Assembly: GCA_958450365.1 (NCBI GenBank)
Contig: CAUEEP010000937.1
Coordinates: 186,001 to 250,000 of the forward strand
Source: Mesorhabditis belari
Taxonomy: Eukaryota > Nematoda > Chromadorea > Rhabditida > Rhabditidae
Direction: 5' to 3'
Length of the DNA stretch: 64,000 nucleotides
Below the pieces are notes generated by a model. The model saw only the letters and a program-made list of their open reading frames with translations, was not told the DNA's origin and ran no database searches. This document shows, piece after piece, positions 49,484 through 61,400 of the stretch. How positions within the stretch are numbered: position 1 is the stretch's first letter; every line of letters starts with the position of its first letter. Both the position numbers and the translations under genes were made by a program.

Positions 49484-52400
49484 TGGTCTAGTTCTCAAAG
49501 AGGGAAAGACTGTATGGGGGAAAACTGGAAAGCATCAACATCTGGGAAAATCTGGGGAAAGGAGTGCTCCTGTCTTTGCTCATCTTATTATCAATCCATG
49601 TTAAAATTTTGACTCAAAGAAGGTAGCTGTACTGTAGACAATGGATACATTAAGCTTTTCTAGGTCTACAGGTTTAGGTCTAGCTTTTCTAGGTCTACCT
49701 TTCTAGGTCTACCTTTCTAGGTCTACCTTTCTAGGTCTAGCTTTCTAGGTCTACCTTTCTAGGTCTACCTTTCTAGGTCTACCTTTCTAGGTCTACCTTT
49801 CTAGGTCTACCTTTCTAGGTCTACCTTTCTAGGTCTACCTTTCTAGGTCTAGCTTTCTAGGTCTACCTTTCTAGGTCTAGCTTTTCTAGGTCTACCTTTC
49901 TAGGTCTACCTTTCTAGGTCTACAAAGGCACAGCAATGAATCAGCTAAGCTTATAAGCTTATGCAAAAGACAATAGCGACTAGAGTGATCGTGTACCTAG
50001 AGTGATCGTGTAAATTTATCCCATAGATAGTGTGCGTTCCAGGATGCAAACTTTGTTAAATAAGTTTAGTAAAAGTAGTCATAATAGCGGTGTTTTCTTC
50101 GAGAACTCCTTCGTTCACTAGAAAGGGTCTAGAAAATCTATAGATCATATAGATCTATAGAGTAGATCTATAGATCGATCATAAGTAGATCTAGGGATCT
50201 ATAGATCGATTATAAGTAGATCTAGGGATCTATAGAGGATCATAAGTAGATCTAGGGATCTATAGAGGATCATAAGTAGTTCTAGGGATCTATAGATCGA
50301 TCATAAGTAGTTCTAGGGATCTATAGATCGATTATAAGTGGATCTAGGGATCTATAGAGGATCATAAGTAGTTCTAGGGATCTATAGATCGATCATAAGT
50401 AGTTCTAGGGATCTATAGATCGATTATAAGTGGATCTAGGGATCTATAGAGGATCATAAGTAGTTCTAGGGATCTATAGATCGATCATAAGTAGTTCTAG
50501 GGATCTATAGATCGATTATAAGTGGATCTAGGGATCTATAGAGGATCATAAGTAGTTCTAGGGATCTATAGATCGATCATAAGTAGATCTAGGGATCTAT
50601 AGAGGATCATGAGTAGATCTAGGGATCTATAGATCGATCATAAGTAGATCTAGGGATCTATAGAGGATCATGAGTAGATCTAGGGATCTATAGATCGATC
50701 ATAAGTAGTTCTAGGGATCTATAGATCGATCATAAGTAGATCTAGGGATCTATAGATCGATCATAAGTAGATCTAGGGATCTATAGAGGATCATAAGTAG
50801 ATCTAGGGATCTATAGATCGATCATAAGTAGATCTATAGATCGATAGATCGATCATAAGCAGATCTATAGATCGATCGATCATAAGCAGGTCTATAGCAG
50901 TACATCTAAACAGTTGAACATACAAAACTAGTTAAAAGTGCAGAACTATAGCCTCCCATTTTCTATCACCCACAAATTTGCACTATTGTTTTCCACAAGT
51001 CCGTTCTTCAAAACCCAAAAAGAAAAAAGCTTTTCTGACTCATCGAAACGATAAAAACTCAATGATTTTATTGAAAACAAAAGATTGATAACTGAATATG
51101 TTGAAAAGAGATTAAAAAATAGAGAAAAAGTGAAGGGTTTTTGCTTTCTTTGTTCTCAAGATGCTAAAAATAGATGCTAAAATGCTTTCGCTTTTGGCAA
51201 TGATATCAGAAAATCAGAAAATCAGCAAAAATTTTACGTTAAAAAGGGGAATTTCTTGATTTTCTTTTTAGGGACTTTTTTCTGGCTATCGGTTTTATTA
51301 TGGGATTGTTTTAAATCCAAAATTTAATCAACAGAAAGTTTCAGTTGACTTGTTGAGTTCAGTTGAGAATCTTCAATCAATAGAAGTCTTTAATTAATAG
51401 AAATCTTTAATTAATAGAAATCTTTCAATCAATAGAAATCTTTCAATCAATAGAAATCTTTCAATCAATAGAAATCTTTCAATCAATAGAAATCTTCAAT
51501 TAATAGAAATCTTTCAATTAATAGCAATTCTTCAATTAATAGAAATCTTCAATCAATAGAAATCTTTCAATCAATAGAAATCTTCAATTAATAGAAGTCT
51601 TTAATTAATAGAAATCTTTCAATCAATAGAAATCTTTCAATCAATAGAAATCTTTCAATCAATAGAAATCTTTCAATCAATAGAAATCTTTCAATCAATA
51701 GAAATCTTTCAATCAATAGAAGTCTTTAATTAATAGAAATCTTTCAATCAATAGAAATCTTCAATCAATAGAAATCTTTCAATTAATCTTTCAATTTAAG
51801 CTTTAAAAATTGAGCTTAAATATAGAAATATTCACTTTATAAGCATAAGATAATGGTTTTAGAAAGAAAAAGGAAAAAGAATTGACAAGACTGAGAAAAA
51901 AGAATTCAAGACTTTCAAGACAAGACAAAAATCAAGTTTTAATAAGAGAATGAAGAATCCAGTTTTTTTTCAAAATTGGGAAAAGCTATTTTGTTCAAAT
52001 TGCTTTTTTTTCTTCTATCTGGATGTCATGCTATAGTTTTTAGGATTCCAATTTTCAATTTTCACCAAAATATTTTTTACCAACCGAGGTAGTAAAAGTA
52101 GACTATGTTTTTTCAAAATTGGGAAAAGCGATTTTATTCAAACTCCGTTTTTTCTTCTATCTGGATATCACGCTACAAGCTAAAAGGATACTTTTACGAA
52201 AGTAGACAGTACACTAGGTCTATTGTTTCATAGATATTTCTAAATAATAAAAAAAGCCTTGAAAATATGATTCATAAAAAACTAGCAATAGAAAACAATA
52301 GAAAACAATAGAAAACAATAGAAAAAACTAGATCAATAGAAAGTTTTGATGTAAATAGTGACGAGAAGACAGGGAGAAGTCAGGAAGAAGAAAGAGAGAA

Positions 52401-55400
52401 GAAAGGAAGACAGGAGGAAGACAGGGAGAAGACAGGAAGAAGAAAGGAAGACAGGAAGAAGACTGGAAGAAGAAAAGAAGACAGGGAGAAGACAGGAAGA
52501 AGACAGGAAGAAGAAAGGCTTAAGAAAGGAAGAAGAAATGACAAAGAGAGGCCAAAAAAAAACTGAATGGCGAACAAAGAAAAGATATTCAGCCAATGGA
52601 GAAAAGAAAAGATATTCAGCCAACAGAAACTCATGACTCATTCCTATTTTCAGCTTATTTACATTCATTTCCGGACAATTTCAGTAATCAATGTCGTCAC
52701 TTTTTTTTTTGGGTCATAAAACTAATAAAGATTGAGACAATTATCATTCAAATCAATTATAGATATGTAAAATATTGCTTCTATAAATCTCTGGTAATCT
52801 TGGCTTGATAAAATGAATATTTTCAATTGTTTCGCGACCCTGGAAGCCCCTGGCTACAAATTTACAACTGAATTTCTTTTCCAGCTACAAAGCAAAAGAG
52901 ATCTCTGTGTGAATGGATCTCTGTGAGAGACCTCTGTGTGATCTCTGTTCTTTGTGCGCGCACACAATCGCTCGTCATCTGGCACACGCTCCTGATAGAT
53001 GTCTCTTTTCCCTGGCCTTGCTTTGACTTTTAGCCAGCCACCGAACCAGCGACCGAGCCTTTGCCCAGGGACCGAGCCTTTGCCCAGCGACCGAGCCTTT
53101 ACCCAGCGACCGAGCCTTTGCCCAGCGACGGAACCTTTGCCCAGCGACCGAGCCTTTCCCCAGCGACCCTACCTTTGCCCAGCGACCGAGCCTTTGCCCA
53201 GCGACCGAGCCTTTCCCCAGCGACCGAGCCTTTCCCCAGCGACCGAGCCTTTCCCCAGCGACCGAGCCTTTCCCCAGCGACCGGACTTTTGCTTTTATTG
53301 TAAAACCTACTGAATCCTGTATGTAACACCTCAATCTGGAGCCTGAGATAAATGTGGAGAACTAGCTAGCTCTAAAGAATCTGGGATACTGTAGGATCCT
53401 GGAATCTGTTGGAACTGTGGAATCTGTTGAACTTGAGTCTTCAGTTGAACAAGTCCAGGAAAGCTCGATAAAGCAAGAAAGCCGAAGCCTAGAAGGTTTA
53501 AAGGACTTGCTAGACTTGCTAGACTTGCTAGCCTTATTAGCCTTGCTTGCCTTGTTAGTCTTAATAGTCAACTGTTTCCCATCGCAATCTATTTTCGTAT
53601 CCACCGTAACCCTTTTCTTTTATCATTTATTCAATCATTTCCCTCTCAACACAATTTTCTTTTGTTGATTTGAAAATTTGAGATAAAATCAGACAAATCC
53701 TACGTCAATTGGAGGGAATTTTAAAAGAATGACGTCATTTAGAAACTAGAAAAAAAGATTTTTAGGAATTTAGGAAAAGAATTGTTTTGACAGGCTGATG
53801 ATGGAATTTGGAAAATGAACAAATTTTTGGCGCAATTAGAGTGGTGACGTATTCGAGAGTGAATAAGAGGATGGGAAAATATGAAGAGAAGTACGTGTAC
53901 GTTGTGCTCAATTTGGTAAACGCAAACCTTTTAGCGAGTACGCTAAACCTTTTTGAGTACGCTATTTTCTCACAGAAACGTTGCGATTTCTAGAGAAAAT
54001 TTGAAGAATTCAGTGCGCTAGAAAGCTAGAAACCCAGAAGGCCAGAAGGCTAGAAGGCCAGAAGGTCAGAAAGTCAGAAGGCCAGAAGGCTAGAAGGTCA
54101 GAAGGCTAGAAGGTCAGAAGGCCAGAAGGCTAGAAGGTCAGAAGGCTAGAAGGCCAGAAGGCTAGAAGGCCAGGAGGCCAGAAGGCCAGAAGGCTAGAAG
54201 GTCAGAAGGCCAGAAGGCTAGAAGGCCAGAAGGCTAGAAGGCCAGAAGCCTAGAAGGCCAGAAGACTAGAAGGCCAGAAGGCCAGAAGGCCAGAAGGCTA
54301 GAAGGTCAGAAGGCCAGAAGGCCAGAAGGCCAGAAGGCTAGAAGGCCAGAAGCCTAGAAGGCCAGAAGACTAGAAGGCCAGAAGGCCAGAAGGCCAGAAG
54401 GCTAGAAGGTCAGAAGGCCAGAAGGCTAGAAGGCCAGAAGGCTAGAAGGCCAGAAGGCTAGAAGGCCAGAAGCCTAGAAGGCCAGAAGACTAGAAGGCCA
54501 GAAGACTAGAAGGCCAGAAGGCCAGAAGGCCAGAAGGCTAGAAGGTCAGAAGGCCAGAAGGCTAGAAGGCCAGAAGGCTAGAAGGCCAGAAGGCTAGAAG
54601 GCCAGAAGCCTAGAAGGCCAGAAGACTAGAAGGCCAGAAGGCCAGAAGGCCAGAAGGCTAGAAGGTCAGAAGGCCAGAAGGCTAGAAGGCCAGAAGGCTA
54701 GAAGGCCAGAAGGCTAGAAGGCCAGAAGCCTAGAAGGCCAGAAGACTAGAAGGCCAGAAGGCCAGAAGGCCAGAAGGCTAGAAGGCCAGAAGGCTAGAAG
54801 GCCAGAAGGCTAGAAGGCCAAAAGGCTAGAAGCCCAAAAGGCAGAAAGCCAGGAGGCCAGAAGGCCAGAAGGCTAGAAGGTCAGAAGGCCAGAAGGCTAG
54901 AAGGTCAGAAGGCCAGAAGGCTAGAAGGTCAGAAGGCTAGAAGGTCAGAAGGCCAGAAGGCTAGAAGGTCAGAAGGCTAGAAGGCCAGAAGGCTAGAAGG
55001 CCAGGAGGCCAGAAGGCCAGAAGGCTAGAAGGTCAGAAGGCCAGAAGGCTAGAAGGTCAGAAGGCTAGAAGGTCAGAAGGCCAGGAGGCCAGAAGGCCAG
55101 AAGGCTAGAAGGTCAGAAGGCCAGAAGGCCAGAAGACCAGAACGCCAGAAGGCCAGAAGGCCAGAAGGCCAGAAAGCCAGGAGGCCAGAAAGCCAGAAAG
55201 CCAGAATGCCAGAAAGCCAGCAAACCAGAACGCCAGAAATCCAGAACGCCAGCAAACCAGAAGGCCAGAAGGCCAAAAGGCCAGAAGACCAGAATGTCAG
55301 AAGGCCAAAAGGCCAGGAGGCCAGAAGGCCAGAAGGCCAAAAGGCCAGAAGACCAGAAGGCCAGAATGCCAGCAAGCCAGAATGTCAGAGGGCTTATGTT

Positions 55401-58400
55401 TCAAAGATTGAGCACAAAGTACACAATTTAGGCATTAAAATAGCTCGTTTTCTCACCTCAATCGTCGCTTTTCTGTGCATTTCCATTAGCGTTTCAATTC
55501 GCCCCTCATTTTCACTCATCGGAGGCTTTCGTTTGAAAAATCGTCTCCACCGCGCGAAACGCGCTTTTTGATGTTTCCAGCTGAGAAACGCCAGAGTTCT
55601 GTGTGCTTAAAATCGAAAAATTTTAACATTTAAGAATTTAAAAGAAAATTAAAACAATTTAGAAAAAAAAAATAACGAAAATAAAAAATAAATCAATTTC
55701 ACTATCGTTTAGAAAAAGAAAATTTCAAAAGGAGAAATTTTTGGGGGAAATTTTAATGGAAATCGATCCGATTTAAACGGAAACTAGCAAATTTGATTTG
55801 ATTTGAATTGATTTGAATTGGTTTGAATTGGTTTGAATTGATTTGAATTGATTTCATTTCATTTGATTCAAATTTTAAATACAAATTTCACTTTTTAAAT
55901 GTCAAATAGATTGCCGAGCTTTATTTTGATCGAATTTTCATTTTTAATAGCTTTTTTTTCATTTTAATCGAATTCCACAAAAATTTCTTTTCTCGTTTCC
56001 GTTTTTTACACTCGAAAAAACATTCATTTCATTGAAAAGACGCAAAATTGAATTTTGAGTGAAAGGAAAAATCGATCAGGGGAATGGATTTGAATTTTTG
56101 ATTTGAAATATGGAAAGAAAAGAAAGAAAAGAGGCACCAAGAGCTATGGGAACAATTGCTGATGCATTAAGAGCTATGGGGACAATTGCTGATGCATTAA
56201 GAGCTATGGGGACAATTGCTGATGCATTAAGAGCTATGGGGACAATTGCTGATGCATTAAGAGCTATGGGGACAATTGCTGATGCATTAAGAGCTATGGG
56301 GACAATTGCTGATGCATTAAGAGCTATGGGGACAATTGCTGATGCATTAAGAGCTATGGGGACAATTGCTGATGCATTAAGAGCTATGGGGACAATTCCT
56401 GATGCACCAAGAGCTACGGGAATAATTGCTGAGGCACCAAGAGCTACGGGAACAATTCCTGATGCACCAAGAGCTACGGGAATAATTGCTGAGGCACCAA
56501 GAGCTACGGGAACACTTGCTGATGCGAATCCAGTGCTTTAACGGGATTCAAGAATTGTAGAAAAATCAGTATATTTAAACGGCAGAAAAACTTAGAGAAT
56601 GTGCTTATAATGAAAAAAAAGAAGAAAACAAATCACAAATGTGCTTTTAAATCGTTTTGAGCACAATGGAAATTTGGGCTAGAAATCAAATAAATCAATT
56701 AAATCAATTAAATTAATCAATTTAATCAATTTAATTAATCAATTAAATCAATTAAATTAATCAATTTAATCAATTTAATTAATCAATTAAATCAATTCAA
56801 GTGAGCACGTGTGGCTGACTGGTTAAGTGTCTTTTATCTTAATCGGAAGGTCGAGGGTTCGAACCCCACATGCGACATGGTCACCCCCTTCGGATTTCCT
56901 TTCCCTTCGGGTTGAGAGGTTTTCTGGAGGGCAGTCTGGTGGTTGTGGCCCCAGTTCTTTAAAGTGACAAGCCACTCCTTCATCGTCATCTTCCCTTCAC
57001 CACCAAAAAAGCTATTTAGTTCCCCATTGAGCTTAGGGTTAGGGAGCCGTCTGTCATGACGTGGGTTAAGTTAAGATATAGCCTAGTATTGCGTGTGTCG
57101 TTGTATTGTGATTGATATATTTCGTGTATGCGATAAATTCACCACTGGTAGCCCCAGTCGGTATTTTTTAAATTCAATCAATTCAATCAATTCAATCCAT
57201 CAATTTAATCAATTTAATCAATTTAATCAATCAATAAATCGATTTAATCAATTCAATTAATCAATTTAATCAATTTAATGGGGGTGGGACAAATGCTACT
57301 TTTTTTTTGCGCACCTGGACATTTGAGCACCTTTTTTTGCTGGAAAAGGCCTTAGGAAAGGTCGCCGAAAGGAAAGAGCTTCAAAAATCTTTCCATATAA
57401 GGGAATCGTATGCGTAGATTCCGAATTTCGACAAATCAGACCTCGCTGACACGTCAAATTTGGGCTAAAAGGCCTAAAAGGCCAAATTTGGGCTAAAAAC
57501 TACGCAACTTAACGCTTTTCCGCAGTTTTTGCCTTTTAGCCCAAATTTGACGTGTCAGTGAGGTCTGATTTGTCGAAATTCGGAATCTACGCATACGATT
57601 CCCATATAAGGAAATATTTTCGAAGTTCTACGACCTTTTCCAGCAAAAAAAAAGGTGCGCATATGTCCAGGTGCGCAAAAAAAAAGTCGCTTTTGTCCCA
57701 CCCCCAATTTAATCAATTTAATCATTCAATAAATCAATTTAATCAATGAATTTAATCAATTTAATCAATTTAATCAATTTAATCAATCAATAAATCAATT
57801 TAGTCATAAAAAGTAATGAGTTGAAGCCGCTAAACTTTCTTCAAAAAGTTTCTTTTTCAAACTTTTGACAGGAAGACAAATAAAGAAAAGGGGTATTTTT
57901 CTGAGACAGAAAAAGATAGCAATGAAATTTTCGGAGAGAATTCTTTTTTTTTTCACACTAAGCTTTGCACAAAATCCTTCTTGACCCAAGAAATATCAAA
58001 AAGAAAAGAAAACTTTGAAAAAAAGGAGTGTTTTTGGTTTGAAAGAAAGGGGAAATGAATAATGTGAGGTGCCAAGTTTTTGGCTAATTTCAAATTCGAG
58101 ATCAAGCCTTTAAATCACCAAAATCAAGTTCAAGTCAAGTCAAGTTTTGGTTTTAAAGTCGTTATTTTATAAAGTTATTTCATAAAGTTTAGAAACTGAA
58201 TGAACCGTGCAAAAAAGCCGTGCGTAGGCACGGAAAGCCGGAAAGAGGTCGCGGGTTCGAATCCCGGCGCCGACCACCTTTTGTATTCACCACCGCATAA
58301 AAAGGACCAGCATTTCCAAATGTTGATCCAATTCATTAAATCCAATCCATCAAATCCAATCTATTAAATCCAATCCATTAAATCCAATCCATTAAATCCA

Positions 58401-61400
58401 ATCTATCAAATCCAATCTATTAAACCCAATCCATCAAATCCAATCCATCAAATCCAATCTATTAAATCCAATCCATTAAATCCAATCTATCAAATCCAAT
58501 CTATTAAATCCAATCTATTAAATCCAATCTATTAAATCCAATCCATTAAATCTAATCTATCAAATCCAATCTATTAAATCCAATCTATTAAATCCAATCT
58601 ATTAAATCCAATCCATTAAATCCAATCTATCAAATCCAATCTATTAAATCCAATCCATTAAATCCAATCTATCAAATCCAATCTATTAAATCCAATCCAT
58701 CAAATCCAATCCATCAAATCCAATCTATTAAATCCAATCCATTAAATCCAATCTATCAAATCCAATCTATTAAATCCAATCTATTAAATCCAATCTATTA
58801 AATCCAATCCATTAAATCTAATCTATCAAATCCAATCTATTAAATCCAATCTATTAAATCCAATCTATTAAATCCAATCTATTAAATCCAATCTATTAAA
58901 TCCAATCCATTAAATCCAATCTATCAAATCCAATCTATTAAATCCAATCCATCAAATCCAATCCATCAAATCAAATCTATTAAATCCAATCTCTTAAATC
59001 CAATCCATCAAATCCAATCCATTAAATCCAATTTACTAAATCCAATCTATTAAATCCAATCCATTAAATCCAATCCATTAAATCCAATCCACTAAATCCA
59101 ATCCATTAAATCCAATCCATCAAATCCAATCCATTAAATCCAATCTATCAAATCCAATCCATCAAATCCAATCTATTAAATCCAATCCATCAAATCCAAT
59201 CCATTAAATCCAATTTACTAAATCCAATCTATTAAATCCAATCCATTAAATCCAATCCAGTAAATCCAATCCACTAAATCCAATCCATCAAATCCAATCC
59301 ATCAAATCCAATCCATCAAATCCAATCCATTAAATCCAATCTACTAAATCCAATCCCTTAAATCCAATCCACTAAATCCAATCCATTAAATTCAATCCAT
59401 TCTTCTTTTTGATTCAACATCATGATTTGAAATTGAAGCCATTTTTTGAATTTTTGAAAGCCAATATGAAAAAGGGGATCACGGAGAAAGGCTATAGTGG
59501 TTTGTGAATGGAAAAATGACGTGTGATAGATTTAAATGCTAATTTTTGGGTACTTTTCTCATAGACTAACAATTAAGTAAAGCATGAGGCACTTTCTGGG
59601 CGCAAATGAGACAGGTGTCGGTGTAGCTCATTGGTGGCCGGTAAGCGAAAGGTCGCAGGTCCAAATCCCGGCACCAGCCATCTCTTGTATTCCTAGCTCC
59701 ACCGCATAATGTCCAACTGTCGAGCTAATCCATTAAATTCGAATCTTTTAAGCGCATCAAATTTTCCCATGATTGTAAATTTGGATCTAAGCCAAAATCG
59801 ATTTAGTTTATAAATTCACAAGAAAAAAAAAAGTGATCAAAAAAAGTCTACAAAGATAAAAAGTCTACAAAGATAAATATTTGTCTAAAAGAAAAGCAAA
59901 ACACAAAAGTTTCGAGGGGTAAAGAATGCAAAAAAGCTTTTACGATGCAGAAAAGCGCTTTGAATTTTGTTTGAAATTTTTTGGCGATCCGCCTGTGCAT
60001 ATAAAGAATTGAATGGGGAAATATTGGGGGAAACGAGTAAATGGAGAGAATGAAGATGTTGAGAGATTCGATATGAGAGATTGGATATGAAAGATATGGA
60101 ATAGATAGCTCTAAAGGAAAAAGGGGCCAATCACGCCGGCGACGGCTTTGCCTTCTTTTGAATATCGCATATCGATTTTTGGGAGAACTGAAAAGAAATC
60201 GGTGATTCGATGCTCTTGATGCACGAAACAGAGCTTGAATACAATTGAATACGGCCGGCTTATTGAGGATTGAATACGGCCAGCTTATTGAGGTCCACGA
60301 GGGTCACGGGATCAGTACAATGCCTACAAAACATAGTTACAAATAAGTATGGATGGGTTGCAGGTGCAAATTAGTTCCAATGTCGGCTAAACCAGGCCAG
60401 ACCCAGCCTAGCTTTTGGTTTGGTTCTGGGTTCAATGGCTTTGTGAGCCAACAACGCCAGAAGCCAGGCCTGGTTCTTGCTCTGGCCCTTGCTCTAATCC
60501 TGGTTCTTCATTTGATCCAAAGATCTTCAAGATTCAAGATTCAAGACTCAAGATTCAAGATTCAAGATTCAAGATTCAAGATTCTAGATTCTAGATTCTA
60601 GATTCTAGATTCTAGATTCTAGATTCAAGATTCAAGACTCAAGACTCAAGATCTTCTATTAGATTTTGTATTCAGGTTCTTGGAAATTTCAATTTCAATC
60701 AAGACCCAGTCGGAGATGAAATTTAAATCCTTCTACAATTGTACAATATCATATTCTAGGTACTGCAGTTACAAAGTTTCAAAAGAAAGCGCAAGTTTCA
60801 GCTTTCGATTTCGCATAAATTTAGATTTTCGAAATCCCCTGACAAGGTTCAAAAGTAAAACGTTTAGATCATATTTCGGTTTTCACCCACCTGCACAAGT
60901 CGACCAAACGCGTGCTCCATAGCGTTCGGCTCAAGAAAGCAGCAGTCAGTCTAGAAATTTCGGCATGAAATCAGCATGAAATCGACAATGAAATGTAAAT
61001 CTCTATGAATCTAAAAGTAAAATATCGAATATCTAATACTAAACAAATATAATTATATCGCTAAACCCTAAGAAAATAGAAAGTTAAGCCTTAAAAGGGG
61101 AAGGGAAAGAGGAAGAGTCAGCTTCAAGGGGTACTAGGGTTTCTACAAAAATATCTAGATATAAAATGATTTAGATGATTTAGATAATTTAGATATCTAA
61201 AGATAATATAGATACTAAATATATAAATATAAATATAACATATCTAGATATGAAATATAATATCAATATCTAAAATATTATGAAACATGGCTTTAAATCG
61301 GTCAAAATCGGTCAAAATCGGTCAAAATCGAGTCAAAATCAGTCAAAATCGGCCAAAAACGGCTGAAACAAGCCGGGTTTGAACTTCGAGGAACTTTTTT

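Larger units (their letters stand above)
56690..57805. repeat. AT-rich repeat (aatcaatttaatcaattaaa) split by a SINE and a MITE
   Basis: Segments at 56690-56800, 57172-57280 and 57706-57805 share the unit; the intervening parts are the two mobile elements described next. The array was the target. Confidence 0.85.

Noticed and set aside
52333..52668. Frames rich in Ser/Leu/Phe (-) or Lys/Arg (+)
   Set aside because: Polypurine repeat read in different frames; no splice or homology support.
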